From Acetofilamentum sp. (GTDB taxonomy: Bacteria; Bacteroidota; Bacteroidia; Bacteroidales; JAFGXI01): a stretch of DNA of 13,354 nt. Under the pieces are notes generated by a model. The model had not been told where the DNA came from, did not search any database, and saw only the letters and a list, made by a program, of their open reading frames with translations. Position 1 is the stretch's first letter. Each line of letters opens with the position of its first letter. This document shows positions 1 to 7,539 of this stretch, one piece after another. The translations under genes were made by a program, and so were the position numbers. The DNA lies in assembly GCA_020720565.1 (NCBI GenBank), contig DYOK01000056.1, positions 1 through 13,354 of the forward strand, written 5' to 3'.

Positions 1-74
1 ATATTAAGCGAGCAAGTGCCTACGGGCTAGACCATCAGAGTAACATACCAAATCAATCGATTTGAATTCGAAAA

Positions 75-101
75 TGAGCAAAATCTAGAGCGTTTTGCTC
101 A
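75..101. repeat. Perfect 9-bp inverted repeat (hairpin)
   Basis: Positions 75-83 (TGAGCAAAA) are the exact reverse complement of 93-101, with a 9-nt loop. Read on the minus strand the stem is followed by TTTTC, so it could act as a weak second terminator behind the one at 146-175. Read on the plus strand no T-tract follows. The rest of 1-130 shows no gene. A plus-strand frame is open from the window edge to a TGA at 63-65 and could be the tail of an upstream gene, but 20 codons are too few to judge. Confidence 0.45.
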
Positions 102-130
102 GGACTGAGATAATCAATTAGATGATTTGT

Positions 131-175
131 AAACATAAAAAACAGCAAAGCCCACGCTATTTACCATGGGCTTTG
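131..175 (-). terminator. Rho-independent terminator of the threonine dehydrogenase gene
   Basis: A perfect 9-bp stem (146-154 with 167-175, CAAAGCCCA/TGGGCTTTG) encloses a 12-nt loop. On the minus strand it is followed by CTGTTTTTTATG, a good U-tract. It lies about 37 nt beyond the stop codon of the minus-strand gene at 213-1160, where its terminator would be expected. Confidence 0.8.
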
Positions 176-212
176 TTCCATTTTATTGAGAACACAGGAG
201 TGCTCGCATAGT

Positions 213-1160
213 TTATTTTGTTTTTTTGCCAATTTCGGTAAGCATAATTTTACACATTTCGGACATATCGTATTGAGCCGACCATCCCCAATCTTTTTGT
301 GCTACAGTATCGTCGATAGAGGCGGGCCAAGAATCTGCAATGGCTTGTCTAAAGTCGGGTTTATAGGTAATGGTAAATAGAGGTAAATGTTTTTTTATTT
401 CGTCCGAAATCATTTGAGGGTCGAAACTAATTCCGGCTAAATTATAGCTGGAACGTTCTTTAACTTTTTGTACATCAGCTTCCATCAAATCTATAGTTGC
501 ATTAATTGCATCTTCCATATACATCATGGGGAGTTTGGTGTCTGCTTTTAAAAAGCATTCGTAAGTGTCGTTTTTTAATGCTTCGTGAAAAATCTCTACG
601 GCATAATCGGTTGTTCCACCGCCTGCATCGGCACTGTAGCTTATTAATCCAGGATAACGCAAGCTTCTGACATCGACACCGAATTTTTGGAAGTAATATT
701 CGCACCATCGTTCGCCTGCAAGTTTACTTATGCCATAAACCGTATTGGGTTCCATAACTGTTTTTTGTGGGGTGTTGGTTTGAGGTGTACTTGGCCCAAA
801 TACCGCAATACTGCTGGGCCAAAACACTTTGCTTAGGTTCAGTTCTTTGGCCAAATCCAACACATTAAATAGACCTTCCATGTTAATGTCCCACGATCTT
901 TTGGGTGCTTTTTCAGCATTACCCGATAAAATGGCCGCCAAATGGTAAATTTCTGTAATTTGATGCTGTTTTATGGCTTGCTCCATACTTGCTTTATCGA
1001 GAACATTAAGCTCAATAAAAGTGCCGCTCGATAGAATTTCGGCAGAAGGTTGTTTAAGGTCAGATGCGATGACATTCTGATTTCCAAATCGTTTACGGAG
1101 TTCAATAGTAAGATCGGTACCTATTTGTCCGGCAGCACCAATTACAAGTATTTTCTTCAT
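213..1160 (-). CDS. tdh: L-threonine 3-dehydrogenase, SDR (epimerase-like) type
   Basis: This 315-aa cytoplasmic enzyme is predicted to oxidise L-threonine with NAD+ to 2-amino-3-ketobutyrate, the first step of threonine breakdown to glycine and acetyl-CoA. It is an extended short-chain dehydrogenase. The NAD-binding loop GAAGQIG is at residues 8-14, the second strand ends in ASDL near 32-35, and the catalytic pair is Y142/K146 in VYGISK, with serines at 116-117. The segment PGLIS (170-174) followed by GGGTTDYAVEI (180-190) is the hallmark of this threonine dehydrogenase branch and argues against a plain UDP-galactose epimerase. The length matches the roughly 312-aa Flavobacterium enzyme. The ATG at 1158-1160 is directly followed by the Rossmann strand, which fixes the start. 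The partner CoA ligase (Kbl) is not adjacent. The gene stands alone with its own terminator. Confidence 0.9.
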   Translation of the reverse strand: MKKILVIGAAGQIGTDLTIELRKRFGNQNVIASDLKQPSAEILSSGTFIELNVLDKASMEQAIKQHQITEIYHLAAILSGNAEKAPKRSWDINMEGLFNVLDLAKELNLSKVFWPSSIAVFGPSTPQTNTPQKTVMEPNTVYGISKLAGERWCEYYFQKFGVDVRSLRYPGLISYSADAGGGTTDYAVEIFHEALKNDTYECFLKADTKLPMMYMEDAINATIDLMEADVQKVKERSSYNLAGISFDPQMISDEIKKHLPLFTITYKPDFRQAIADSWPASIDDTVAQKDWGWSAQYDMSEMCKIMLTEIGKKTK

Positions 1161-1272
1161 GGTAAAGGAGGTTAAAAAACTTTAGTTTAAAACGATAAAT
1201 TAAAGCTGCGAAAATAATCATTTCATGTCAGTTGATTCCTGTCATTTGACATATTATTACAATACTTCGTTA

Positions 1273-1367
1273 AACTTTTCAAAAGTTCATATTTAATAGA
1301 TGCAATCATCTGATATTCCGTACAAAATCTAATAATTAAAAATTTTGAAAAGTTCTAATTATTAGAT
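1273..1367. repeat. AT-rich inverted repeats and an imperfect direct repeat in the gap
   Basis: Three overlapping patterns occur in the gap between the divergent genes. A palindrome at 1273-1287 has AACTTTT and AAAAGTT arms around one base. A perfect 12-bp inverted repeat pairs 1327-1338 with 1356-1367 across 17 nt. The two loci also resemble each other as an imperfect direct repeat (1275-1301 and 1342-1367), both running TTTT, AAAAGTTC, then an AT stretch ending in TAGAT. This could be a regulator-binding region or an RNA hairpin. AT-richness raises the chance of coincidence, and no regulator is identified. Confidence 0.5.
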
Positions 1368-1395
1368 AGTTAAAAAAGATTAACGAACTATTGTT

Positions 1396-1545
1396 ATGAA
1401 AAACGTTTTTAAAAATATGGCTATTTTAGTACCCAAAGGGATAGATAAATATATCCACAGAATGTGGTGGATGCCGTATTTAAAAACTTATTTACAAGTA
1501 ATAAGTCGAGAACTTGCCCAATTAGGGATATTTTATTTACTTTGA
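1396..1545 (+). CDS. Possible small ORF, 49 aa, unknown
   Basis: An ATG at 1396 opens 49 codons to a TGA at 1543-1545. The product begins MKNVFKNMAILVPKG, contains RMWWMPYLKTYLQ in the middle and ends IFYLL. It is basic and aromatic-rich, with no recognised domain and no clear signal peptide or membrane span. In favour of a real gene, it fills an otherwise empty gap and a small hairpin with a T-run begins at its stop codon. Against it, there is no ribosome site, no recognisable promoter, and an ORF this short arises easily by chance. It could also be a degraded remnant or a leader peptide for the next gene. Confidence 0.3.
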   Translation: MKNVFKNMAILVPKGIDKYIHRMWWMPYLKTYLQVISRELAQLGIFYLL

Positions 1546-1568
1546 AGGCCATGCCTTTTTTAAGGCAT
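1545..1568 (+). terminator. Overlapping small hairpins with T-run (weak terminator or attenuator-like)
   Basis: AAGGC at 1545-1549 can pair with GCCTT at 1553-1557, and TTTT follows, which is a minimal terminator. Alternatively ATGCCTT (1551-1557) pairs with AAGGCAT (1562-1568) around a TTTT loop. The two stems share the same GCCTT arm, so only one can form at a time. They lie right after the 49-codon ORF and about 105 nt before the M23 gene. The stems are short (5 and 7 bp), so the call is tentative. Confidence 0.35.
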
Positions 1569-1673
1569 CTAAATAGATTTGTATCAACTTTTTTATAGCT
1601 TGTAAGTGTTAAGTTAAAGCCAATCAGTTTGTTATTAAAATATTATTTTTCAAAACTGTCAATTCAATCCATA

Positions 1674-2909
1674 ATGAAATATATCTACTTATTAATCGTT
1701 GCGAGCGTACTTTGGTCATGTAGTGGTAACGAAATCATTGTGCCAAACGACGAAACTAAGTTCGAATATCCCGAAAAAGACACCACAAAGTTATTTGGTA
1801 TCGAAAAGAAAAACTTTGATATTCTAAACGAGGAAGTTAAATCGGGCGATAATCTGGGTGCTATTTTGTCGAAGCAAAATATCGATTATAAACTAGTCGA
1901 AAAAGCGTCGCATATGGACAGTGTGTTCGATATTAAAAAAATTAGAGCAGGCCAAAATATTTGGTTTTTTTATAACAAAACGGACAGTGTTAAGCCTTTA
2001 GATTACTTGGTGTACGAGGTGAGTGCCAAATCGTACGTAATATTCGATTTTACCGATTCCTTGGTAATGACGCATCATAAAAAGCCCATTGAGATGCGTC
2101 ATAGAATGATATCGGGCACCATCAACAGCTCGCTTTGGAACGTGATAGCCAACATGGGGGTAAACACCAAATTGGCCATCGATTTATCAGATGTGATGGC
2201 ATGGACCATCGACTTCTTCGATTTAAAACAAAACGATCAGTTTGCTATTATTTTTGACGAAAGTTATATCGATTCCACTTTTATCGAAATCGAGAAAATA
2301 TATTGCATTCGATTCGACCACGATGGCAAAACATATTACGCTTTTCCGAATTTTAAAAATGGTGCGGTGACTTATTACGACGAAAAAGGCAATAGTCAGA
2401 AAAAAGCATTTCTAAAAGCACCGCTTCAATTTTCGAGAATTAGTTCTCGCTTTTCAAACGGACGTTTTCATCCTGTTCTAAAGATTATGAGACCACACCA
2501 TGGCGTTGACTATGCTGCACCTATGGGGACTCCTGTATATTCGGTTGGAGCCGGCAAAGTGATTAAAAAAGGATGGGATCACGGCGGTGGACGATATATC
2601 AAAATAAAACATAACGACACTTACACCACTGTGTATATGCACTTGTCAAAATTTGCCGACATTAATGAAGGCGACCATGTGGCACAAGGTCAATTAATTG
2701 GAAATGTGGGGAGCTCTGGCCTTGCAACTGGACCCCATCTCGATTTCAGATTCTTTAAAAACGGAAAAGCAGTCGATCCACTCAAGGTAATTTCACCACC
2801 CGAAGCCCCACTTAATAAAGAAGACAAACCGGCTTTCGAGCAAATGGTTAAAACTCAAAAATCATTACTCGACTCATTAATAAAAGCGAATCCAATAGCA
2901 AAGAAATAG
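1674..2909 (+). CDS. M23/LytM-domain lipoprotein (MepM/EnvC-like)
   Basis: This 411-aa protein probably acts on, or regulates enzymes that act on, peptidoglycan cross-links at the cell envelope. The ATG at 1674 is chosen over an upstream TTG at 1629 because it begins a classic lipoprotein signal, MKYIYLLIVASVLWSC, with lipobox LWSC and lipidated C16. Residues about 55-100 (SGDNLGAILSKQNID onward) resemble the LysM/OapA-like segment found before M23 domains in MepM-type hydrolases. The M23 domain covers about 265-371, with HHGVD giving H275 and D279, and YMHLS giving H323. The last motif, normally HxH, reads HLD (355-357), so the third zinc ligand is aspartate. The protein may be an altered or inactive LytM that activates other enzymes. 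It is a lone gene, with gaps on both sides. Confidence 0.88.
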   Translation: MKYIYLLIVASVLWSCSGNEIIVPNDETKFEYPEKDTTKLFGIEKKNFDILNEEVKSGDNLGAILSKQNIDYKLVEKASHMDSVFDIKKIRAGQNIWFFYNKTDSVKPLDYLVYEVSAKSYVIFDFTDSLVMTHHKKPIEMRHRMISGTINSSLWNVIANMGVNTKLAIDLSDVMAWTIDFFDLKQNDQFAIIFDESYIDSTFIEIEKIYCIRFDHDGKTYYAFPNFKNGAVTYYDEKGNSQKKAFLKAPLQFSRISSRFSNGRFHPVLKIMRPHHGVDYAAPMGTPVYSVGAGKVIKKGWDHGGGRYIKIKHNDTYTTVYMHLSKFADINEGDHVAQGQLIGNVGSSGLATGPHLDFRFFKNGKAVDPLKVISPPEAPLNKEDKPAFEQMVKTQKSLLDSLIKANPIAKK

Positions 2910-2950
2910 AGCTAATCATTTTTTCTAAAGTTGTATGAGAATTATTTAAA

Positions 2951-3056
2951 AGCGGGGGCTTCGTGAGTTCCCAAAATGTGGGTTTCGAGAGCCGCAGCCA
3001 CCATAGAGCTTTATTGCATGAGGCTCTCGATGGAAACGAGGCTATCAAAGGCAAGA
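2951..3056 (+). other. Locally GC-rich self-complementary segment, possible structured RNA
   Basis: Within the 350-bp gap after the M23 gene this stretch is clearly richer in G+C than its surroundings and folds well on paper. TCGAGAGCC (2985-2993) is the exact complement of 3022-3030. The same arm can instead pair with GGCTTCG (2957-2963) with one bulged base, enclosing a CCCA/TGGG mini-stem (2970-2973 with 2979-2982). CTCG (3026-3029) can also pair with CGAG (3037-3040), and GAGGCT occurs twice (3020-3025, 3038-3043). No open frame of note fits. It matches no RNA family I recognise. It could be an mRNA leader element, a small RNA or an intergenic palindromic repeat. The rest of the gap, 3061-3198, is AT-rich with nothing I can support. 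Confidence 0.4.
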
Positions 3057-3198
3057 CCTGACTAAATAAAGTTTTGGAGTAAGATATTTAACGACTAAGT
3101 ATTTGTAAACTAGAAACTCTAATAAGTATTTTAAATAATTTAAGTTCGCATTATATCATGTAATAGATTAAAAAACAGAATGTCATAAAGCTATAAAT

Positions 3199-3244
3199 AG
3201 GTCGAAGACCACAATGGTGAATTTATTAATGAGGTCGTAGACCT
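3199..3244 (+). repeat. Twin AGGTC-GWA-GACC hairpins upstream of the phosphohexomutase start
   Basis: Two near-identical palindromes occur exactly 33 bp apart: AGGTCGAAGACC at 3199-3210 and AGGTCGTAGACCT at 3232-3244. Each can form a 4-5 bp stem with a 3-nt loop in RNA or DNA. The second ends 15 nt before the ATG at 3260. Spacing of about three helical turns suits a pair of protein-binding sites. As RNA, the second hairpin would sit at the ribosome-loading region. They could also be a dispersed intergenic repeat. Confidence 0.55.
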
Positions 3245-3259
3245 TAAAAAAAACATACT

Positions 3260-4675
3260 ATGTATCAAGTAAAATTTGGAACAGATGGCTGGAGAGCCAT
3301 AATTGGAGAAGATTACACCGTTGAGAATGTGGTCAGACTCACCGAAGCCGTTGCTAAATGGTTAAAAAGAAATAACGAAACCCCAAGTGTAATTATTGGT
3401 TACGATTGCCGTTTCAACGGACAACTATTTACCGAGCAAGTAGCTAAAGTTTTGGCGCACGCTCAAATTCAAGTGTCCATATCGAACCAATTCACTTCGA
3501 CACCTGCTGTTTCGTTTGCCGTGCTTAAGCAAAAAGCCGATCTAGGGATTGTGATAACTGCCAGCCACAATCCACCCGAATACAGCGGTTACAAACTCAA
3601 AGGAGCACATGGGGGACCATTGCAAGAAAATTTTCTTCGCGAAATTGAGCAAGATATACCCAATGTTTCGACCGTCGATGTCAAAAATATTGATTTGAAG
3701 CAACTCATCGAAAAAGGACAAGTTAAAATCCTCGACTTGGACGAGATTTATACTCAAAATGTGCGAAAACATTTTAATTTATCGGCTATCCAGAACGCTG
3801 AATTCGAATTTGCTTTCGATTCGATGTTGGGTTCTGGTCAGAAAATTATGCACGATCTGATGCCCAATATTTATCACATAAACCGAGAGGTCAATCCAAC
3901 TTTTCATCAGATTCCGCCCGAACCATTAGCCAAAAATCTTAATTTATTTTCTGACTTTATTCGGTCGGAACAGCATATTGCTTGTGGATTGGCGGTAGAT
4001 GGCGATGCCGATCGCATTGCCCTAATGGATAGCAAGGGCAACTACATTGATTCGCATCACATTATATTGTTGCTAACCCATTATTTAGCAGGATATAAAA
4101 AACAATCGGGCAAAATTGTGACAGGTTTTTCTTCGACTACCAAAGTCGAAAAACTGGCCAAACACTATGGTTTAGAAGTACAAAGGGTTAAAATTGGCTT
4201 CAAACAAATTAGCGAAGTGATGCTAAAAGAACACGTTCTAGTTGGGGGCGAAGAATCGGGTGGTATAGCCATTGCGGGGCACATTCCTGAGCGGGATGGC
4301 ATTTGGAACGGATTGGTGATTTGGCAATGGATGGTCGAAACAGGCAAAACGATAGAAACCTTGATTCAAGAAATTTACGACATTACAGGTTCATTTTCGT
4401 ATTCGCGTAACGACCTTAAAATTACCGAGGCACAAAAACAATTGGTAATTCGCTATTGCGAAACAACCGAAATAAAACAGTTCGGATCCGAAAATGTGCT
4501 TCGACTCGAAACCCTCGATGGCTATAAATATTTTTTAAACGAAGACGAATGGGTGATGATTCGACCTTCGGGGACAGAACCTGTTCTGCGAACGTATGCC
4601 GAAGGTAAAACCAAAGAGCGAACTCAAATGTTAATCGATTTACTCGAAGATTTTGTTCTCAATCTTAAAGCGTAA
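3260..4675 (+). CDS. Alpha-D-phosphohexomutase, probably phosphoglucomutase
   Basis: This 471-aa cytoplasmic enzyme interconverts hexose 6-phosphate and 1-phosphate through a phosphoserine. All four family motifs are present. TASHNP carries the phosphorylated S102, DGDADR (247-252) is the magnesium loop, GEESGG (330-335) is the sugar-recognition loop, and RPSGTEP (435-441) binds phosphate. The GEESGG form points to glucose-phosphate mutases rather than GlmM, whose loop is usually GEQSGH, but phosphomannomutase activity is not excluded. The N-terminus VKFGTDGWR is intact, so the enzyme appears complete and active. The ATG at 3260 is preceded by an A-run and the twin hairpins. Glucose-1-phosphate feeds UDP-glucose, the substrate of the dehydrogenase about 4 kb downstream. 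The next gene starts 139 bp away. Confidence 0.9.
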   Translation: MYQVKFGTDGWRAIIGEDYTVENVVRLTEAVAKWLKRNNETPSVIIGYDCRFNGQLFTEQVAKVLAHAQIQVSISNQFTSTPAVSFAVLKQKADLGIVITASHNPPEYSGYKLKGAHGGPLQENFLREIEQDIPNVSTVDVKNIDLKQLIEKGQVKILDLDEIYTQNVRKHFNLSAIQNAEFEFAFDSMLGSGQKIMHDLMPNIYHINREVNPTFHQIPPEPLAKNLNLFSDFIRSEQHIACGLAVDGDADRIALMDSKGNYIDSHHIILLLTHYLAGYKKQSGKIVTGFSSTTKVEKLAKHYGLEVQRVKIGFKQISEVMLKEHVLVGGEESGGIAIAGHIPERDGIWNGLVIWQWMVETGKTIETLIQEIYDITGSFSYSRNDLKITEAQKQLVIRYCETTEIKQFGSENVLRLETLDGYKYFLNEDEWVMIRPSGTEPVLRTYAEGKTKERTQMLIDLLEDFVLNLKA

Positions 4676-4814
4676 AAAAAAATACATATCTTTATGGCCT
4701 GAAGTTGGCGTTAACAATTAATCAAAATTTGCTCATTTTTTTGCTCTGTTTTTGGTTAGTTAATCCATTTAATTTGATTTAAACATTGCATCAAATCGAC
4801 AAAGACAATTCATT

Positions 4815-5660
4815 ATGAGTTTGTTCAATTTTATTAAATCGCGCTTATTCTTAATCCAAATTGGATTAGCCTTTGTAGCCGCTATTGTCTTATACATTGT
4901 TTTTGTATATACATTAGACTTTTATACCGATCATGGCGAAAAAGTTGTAGTGCCCGATTTTACCAAGCTAACCATAGCCGATGCCACCGAGCTTGCCAAC
5001 GAAGCTGGGCTGGTGCTTTTGGTAACCGATACCACATACGGATCAGAGCAAGAAAGAGGTTTGATATCTACACAAACCCCTGACCCAAAGTCTGAAATTA
5101 AATCGGGCCGAACAGTTTATATCACTATTAACTCGTTAAAAGCAGAGATGGTGAGTATGCCTAATTTTGTAGGGGCTTCGCTCCGACAAGCTCAAGCCGA
5201 TGCACAAATATTTGGAATTAAAATTGGAGCGTTAACCTATGTGCCCGATATTGCAAAAAACAATGTGCTTAAACAAAAAGTTGCAGGTAAAGACATTCTT
5301 CCAGGTACAAAAATTGCAAAAGGCACCTTAATTGATTTAACTTTAGGGATGGGTTTAAGCAATGAAAAGGTATATGTTCCGTTATTGCTTCGTCACACAT
5401 TAACACAAGCCGATTCAATGTTGCAAGAACACTATTTAAATATTGGTGCGAAATTCTACGACGAAACTGTTCTAACACGCCAAGATTCCTCTAGGGCACT
5501 GATTTATAAGCAATCGCCACAGCCCATGTCACGAAATTTCTCGCCTGGCGACTTTGTAGATATTTGGTTCACTGTCGATACTTCAAAAATTTTGATTAGG
5601 CCAGAATGGCATCGAACTTTTTCGAACGACACTAATTCTACCGATCTCGATGATGAATAA
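4815..5660 (+). CDS. Membrane-anchored protein with three PASTA domains
   Basis: This 281-aa protein has a short cytoplasmic N-terminus, one membrane span at about 11-34 (IQIGLAFVAAIVLYIVFVY) and an extracytoplasmic part of three PASTA-like domains at roughly 44-106, 112-178 and 186-254. Each shows the family pattern of a VPDF/MPNF/VPLL start, a helix with A/T and Q/D residues, and a QxPxPG-like or kinked segment before the last strand. PASTA domains in other bacteria bind peptidoglycan or related ligands. No kinase or transpeptidase domain is fused, so it is probably a periplasmic sensor or wall-binding protein. The acidic tail (TDLDDE) ends inside the next gene, with an 11-nt overlap, so the two are surely co-transcribed. 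In Bacteroidota such PASTA genes commonly sit next to the RluD-family synthase, as here. Confidence 0.85.
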   Translation: MSLFNFIKSRLFLIQIGLAFVAAIVLYIVFVYTLDFYTDHGEKVVVPDFTKLTIADATELANEAGLVLLVTDTTYGSEQERGLISTQTPDPKSEIKSGRTVYITINSLKAEMVSMPNFVGASLRQAQADAQIFGIKIGALTYVPDIAKNNVLKQKVAGKDILPGTKIAKGTLIDLTLGMGLSNEKVYVPLLLRHTLTQADSMLQEHYLNIGAKFYDETVLTRQDSSRALIYKQSPQPMSRNFSPGDFVDIWFTVDTSKILIRPEWHRTFSNDTNSTDLDDE

Positions 5661-7539
5661 ATCCCTTGCCATGCGTTCTTGCTTTGTAAATCTGTTTGTG
5701 TTAACTGCAATCACTTTTTTGGGTGTGTCTAATGCTTTTTCGCAAGTGCAATTTCATGGCTTATTGTGTAACCCTAAGCTTAATACCAAACAAAATGCTC
5801 TGCTTGCACGACAAATATTGACGAACGATACCTTAAATCTCCCTTTTTTCGAAGATTTTTCTAAACTAAACACCTATCCAGATTATAATCAATGGATCGA
5901 TAGTAATGTTTTTGTAAATCAGAATTTTGCCTTCAATCCTCCTTCTGCTGGTGTAGCTACTTTTGATATATTAAATTCAAAAGGTCAGATCTATTCACAT
6001 GCGAGCACAGCGGCATATCGTGCCGACTATCTGACCTCAAAACCAATCAGAATGAGTGCCTATCAAAAATCAGATTCAATTTATTTTAGTTTCTATTATC
6101 AACCGCAAGGGATGGGTTGGGATAAACCCGACCAAAAAGATTCTTTAGTACTCGAATTCTTCGATAAAGCCAACCAATGGCGGAATGTTTGGTCAGCTAC
6201 AGGAACATCGCTTAAACCTTTTGAACAAGTCATGTTCCCAATTGTGGATAGTGTTTATTTTCATTCGGGTTTTAAATTTCGTTTCTACAATTATGCTTCG
6301 CTAGGCGATCCTGCACATCAAGAAGACGCCATCACCAACGACTTTTGGAATATCGACTACATTGTGATCGATACAGGTCGAAGCCTCAACAGAACCTATC
6401 ACGAAGATATTGCCTTCTATCAATTCAATCGTAGTCTCTTTGAAACTTATTATTCGGTGCCTTGGTCTCACTACCAGCTCAATAAAATGCCGCTCGATAC
6501 AGTCGACTTTCAATTGAAAAACCTAGACGACAACCTTAGACCAGTCAATAATTTAGTCTATTTGCTATACCGAAACCAAACCAATATGCTCGATAGCTTT
6601 GCCAACGGGGCATTCGACGTTCTGGCATTTAGCGACAGCTCCAAATATTTTACCCAAGCGGCCATGTCGACGCCCTCGGTTTATCATATCCCTTCGACAC
6701 TTACCGACACAACCACACTCGAGGTAACACGATACTTACACGATTTGTCGAGCTTTACCAACACCCAGTATAAGCAAAACGATACGGTCAAATATCAACA
6801 AGTTTTCGAAAACTATTATGCCTTCGACGATGGTACGGCTGAATCGGGTATCAGTTTAATTCAAAGAAATTCAAAATTTGCACTTCGAATTACGGGTCTA
6901 AAGGACGACACCTTGAGAGCTATTAGCATGTATTTTAATCGGTATTACAATTTTAATACTTCTGACGAAGCTGAATTCTCGCTTTGCGTGTGGACCGATA
7001 ACGAAGGGATTCCGGGTGAGCTAATTTATCAAGGCGATGTTCAAAAGCCAAAGTATGCGTCCAATACCAATCAGTTTTCGGTGTTTAAATTAGACGAAGC
7101 AGTTTTTGTCGAAGATACTTTCTTTATTGGTTGGAATAACGAAAACGACCTTACATACAGTCTTGCTTACGATTGGAATAGCGACAATATTAATCGCGTG
7201 TATTATAAAATCTCGGGCGAATGGTTGGCTTTACCTCTTGGCAATCCAATGATGCGTGCTCATCTTGGCGACGATTTTACTGTAATTTCGGTTCCAGAAA
7301 ACCCTAACAAAATAGCTTATAAAATCTTCCCTAATCCATCGAATGGAACCGTTTATATCCAAACCGAAACCCATCAAGAAATAGTTGTAAGTGTCTTTAA
7401 TCTTGTTGGACAGAACGTATTTTGTAGTGGTGTCGAATCTAATAATGCTATCGATTTGTCACAACTTCCAAAAGGTGTTTATTTGATGCAGATTCAGTCG
7501 GGACAGACTTTTAGTACACAAAAATTAATTTTAGAGTGA
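5650..7539 (+). CDS. Secreted protein with T9SS type A sorting domain, unknown function
   Basis: This 629-aa protein is predicted to be exported by Sec and then by the type IX system. A signal peptide precedes FSQVQFHG (hydrophobic core at about 12-25, cleavage after SNAFS or nearby). The true start may be either of two adjacent ATGs (5650, 5653) or M8 (5671). The C-terminus (about 555-629) is a T9SS type A domain, with KIFPNPSNG at the front, VFNLVGQ in the middle and LPKGVYLMQI then KLILE at the end. The 500-residue middle is rich in beta-strand and aromatic residues and may be jelly-roll-like, but I recognise no catalytic motif. It overlaps the PASTA gene by 11 nt and its TGA overlaps the GTG start of the next gene, so it belongs to that operon. 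No truncation is seen. Confidence 0.85.
   Translation: MMNKSLAMRSCFVNLFVLTAITFLGVSNAFSQVQFHGLLCNPKLNTKQNALLARQILTNDTLNLPFFEDFSKLNTYPDYNQWIDSNVFVNQNFAFNPPSAGVATFDILNSKGQIYSHASTAAYRADYLTSKPIRMSAYQKSDSIYFSFYYQPQGMGWDKPDQKDSLVLEFFDKANQWRNVWSATGTSLKPFEQVMFPIVDSVYFHSGFKFRFYNYASLGDPAHQEDAITNDFWNIDYIVIDTGRSLNRTYHEDIAFYQFNRSLFETYYSVPWSHYQLNKMPLDTVDFQLKNLDDNLRPVNNLVYLLYRNQTNMLDSFANGAFDVLAFSDSSKYFTQAAMSTPSVYHIPSTLTDTTTLEVTRYLHDLSSFTNTQYKQNDTVKYQQVFENYYAFDDGTAESGISLIQRNSKFALRITGLKDDTLRAISMYFNRYYNFNTSDEAEFSLCVWTDNEGIPGELIYQGDVQKPKYASNTNQFSVFKLDEAVFVEDTFFIGWNNENDLTYSLAYDWNSDNINRVYYKISGEWLALPLGNPMMRAHLGDDFTVISVPENPNKIAYKIFPNPSNGTVYIQTETHQEIVVSVFNLVGQNVFCSGVESNNAIDLSQLPKGVYLMQIQSGQTFSTQKLILE

Noticed and set aside
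1164..1172. Textbook Shine-Dalgarno sequence AAAGGAGGT next to the tdh start
   Set aside because: It is on the plus strand and faces away from the minus-strand gene; no start codon follows at a usable distance on the plus strand, so it is coincidental.
1399..1410. Palindrome AAAAACGTTTTT
   Set aside because: It is a low-complexity A/T palindrome at the start of the candidate small ORF, with no loop or supporting context.
1629..1673. Upstream TTG start adding 15 residues to the M23 protein
   Set aside because: It would bury the lipoprotein signal peptide inside the protein; the ATG at 1674 begins it exactly.
2975..3003. tRNA-like 3' end (GGGTTTCGAGAGCC followed by GCCACCA)
   Set aside because: The T-arm loop would have the wrong size and no matching acceptor, D or anticodon arms can be found upstream.
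3102..3134. Possible promoter (TTTG at 3102-3105, TATTTTAA at 3127-3134) for the phosphohexomutase
   Set aside because: The -7 element matches at only four of six fixed positions and the region is AT-rich, so it is not distinguishable from background.
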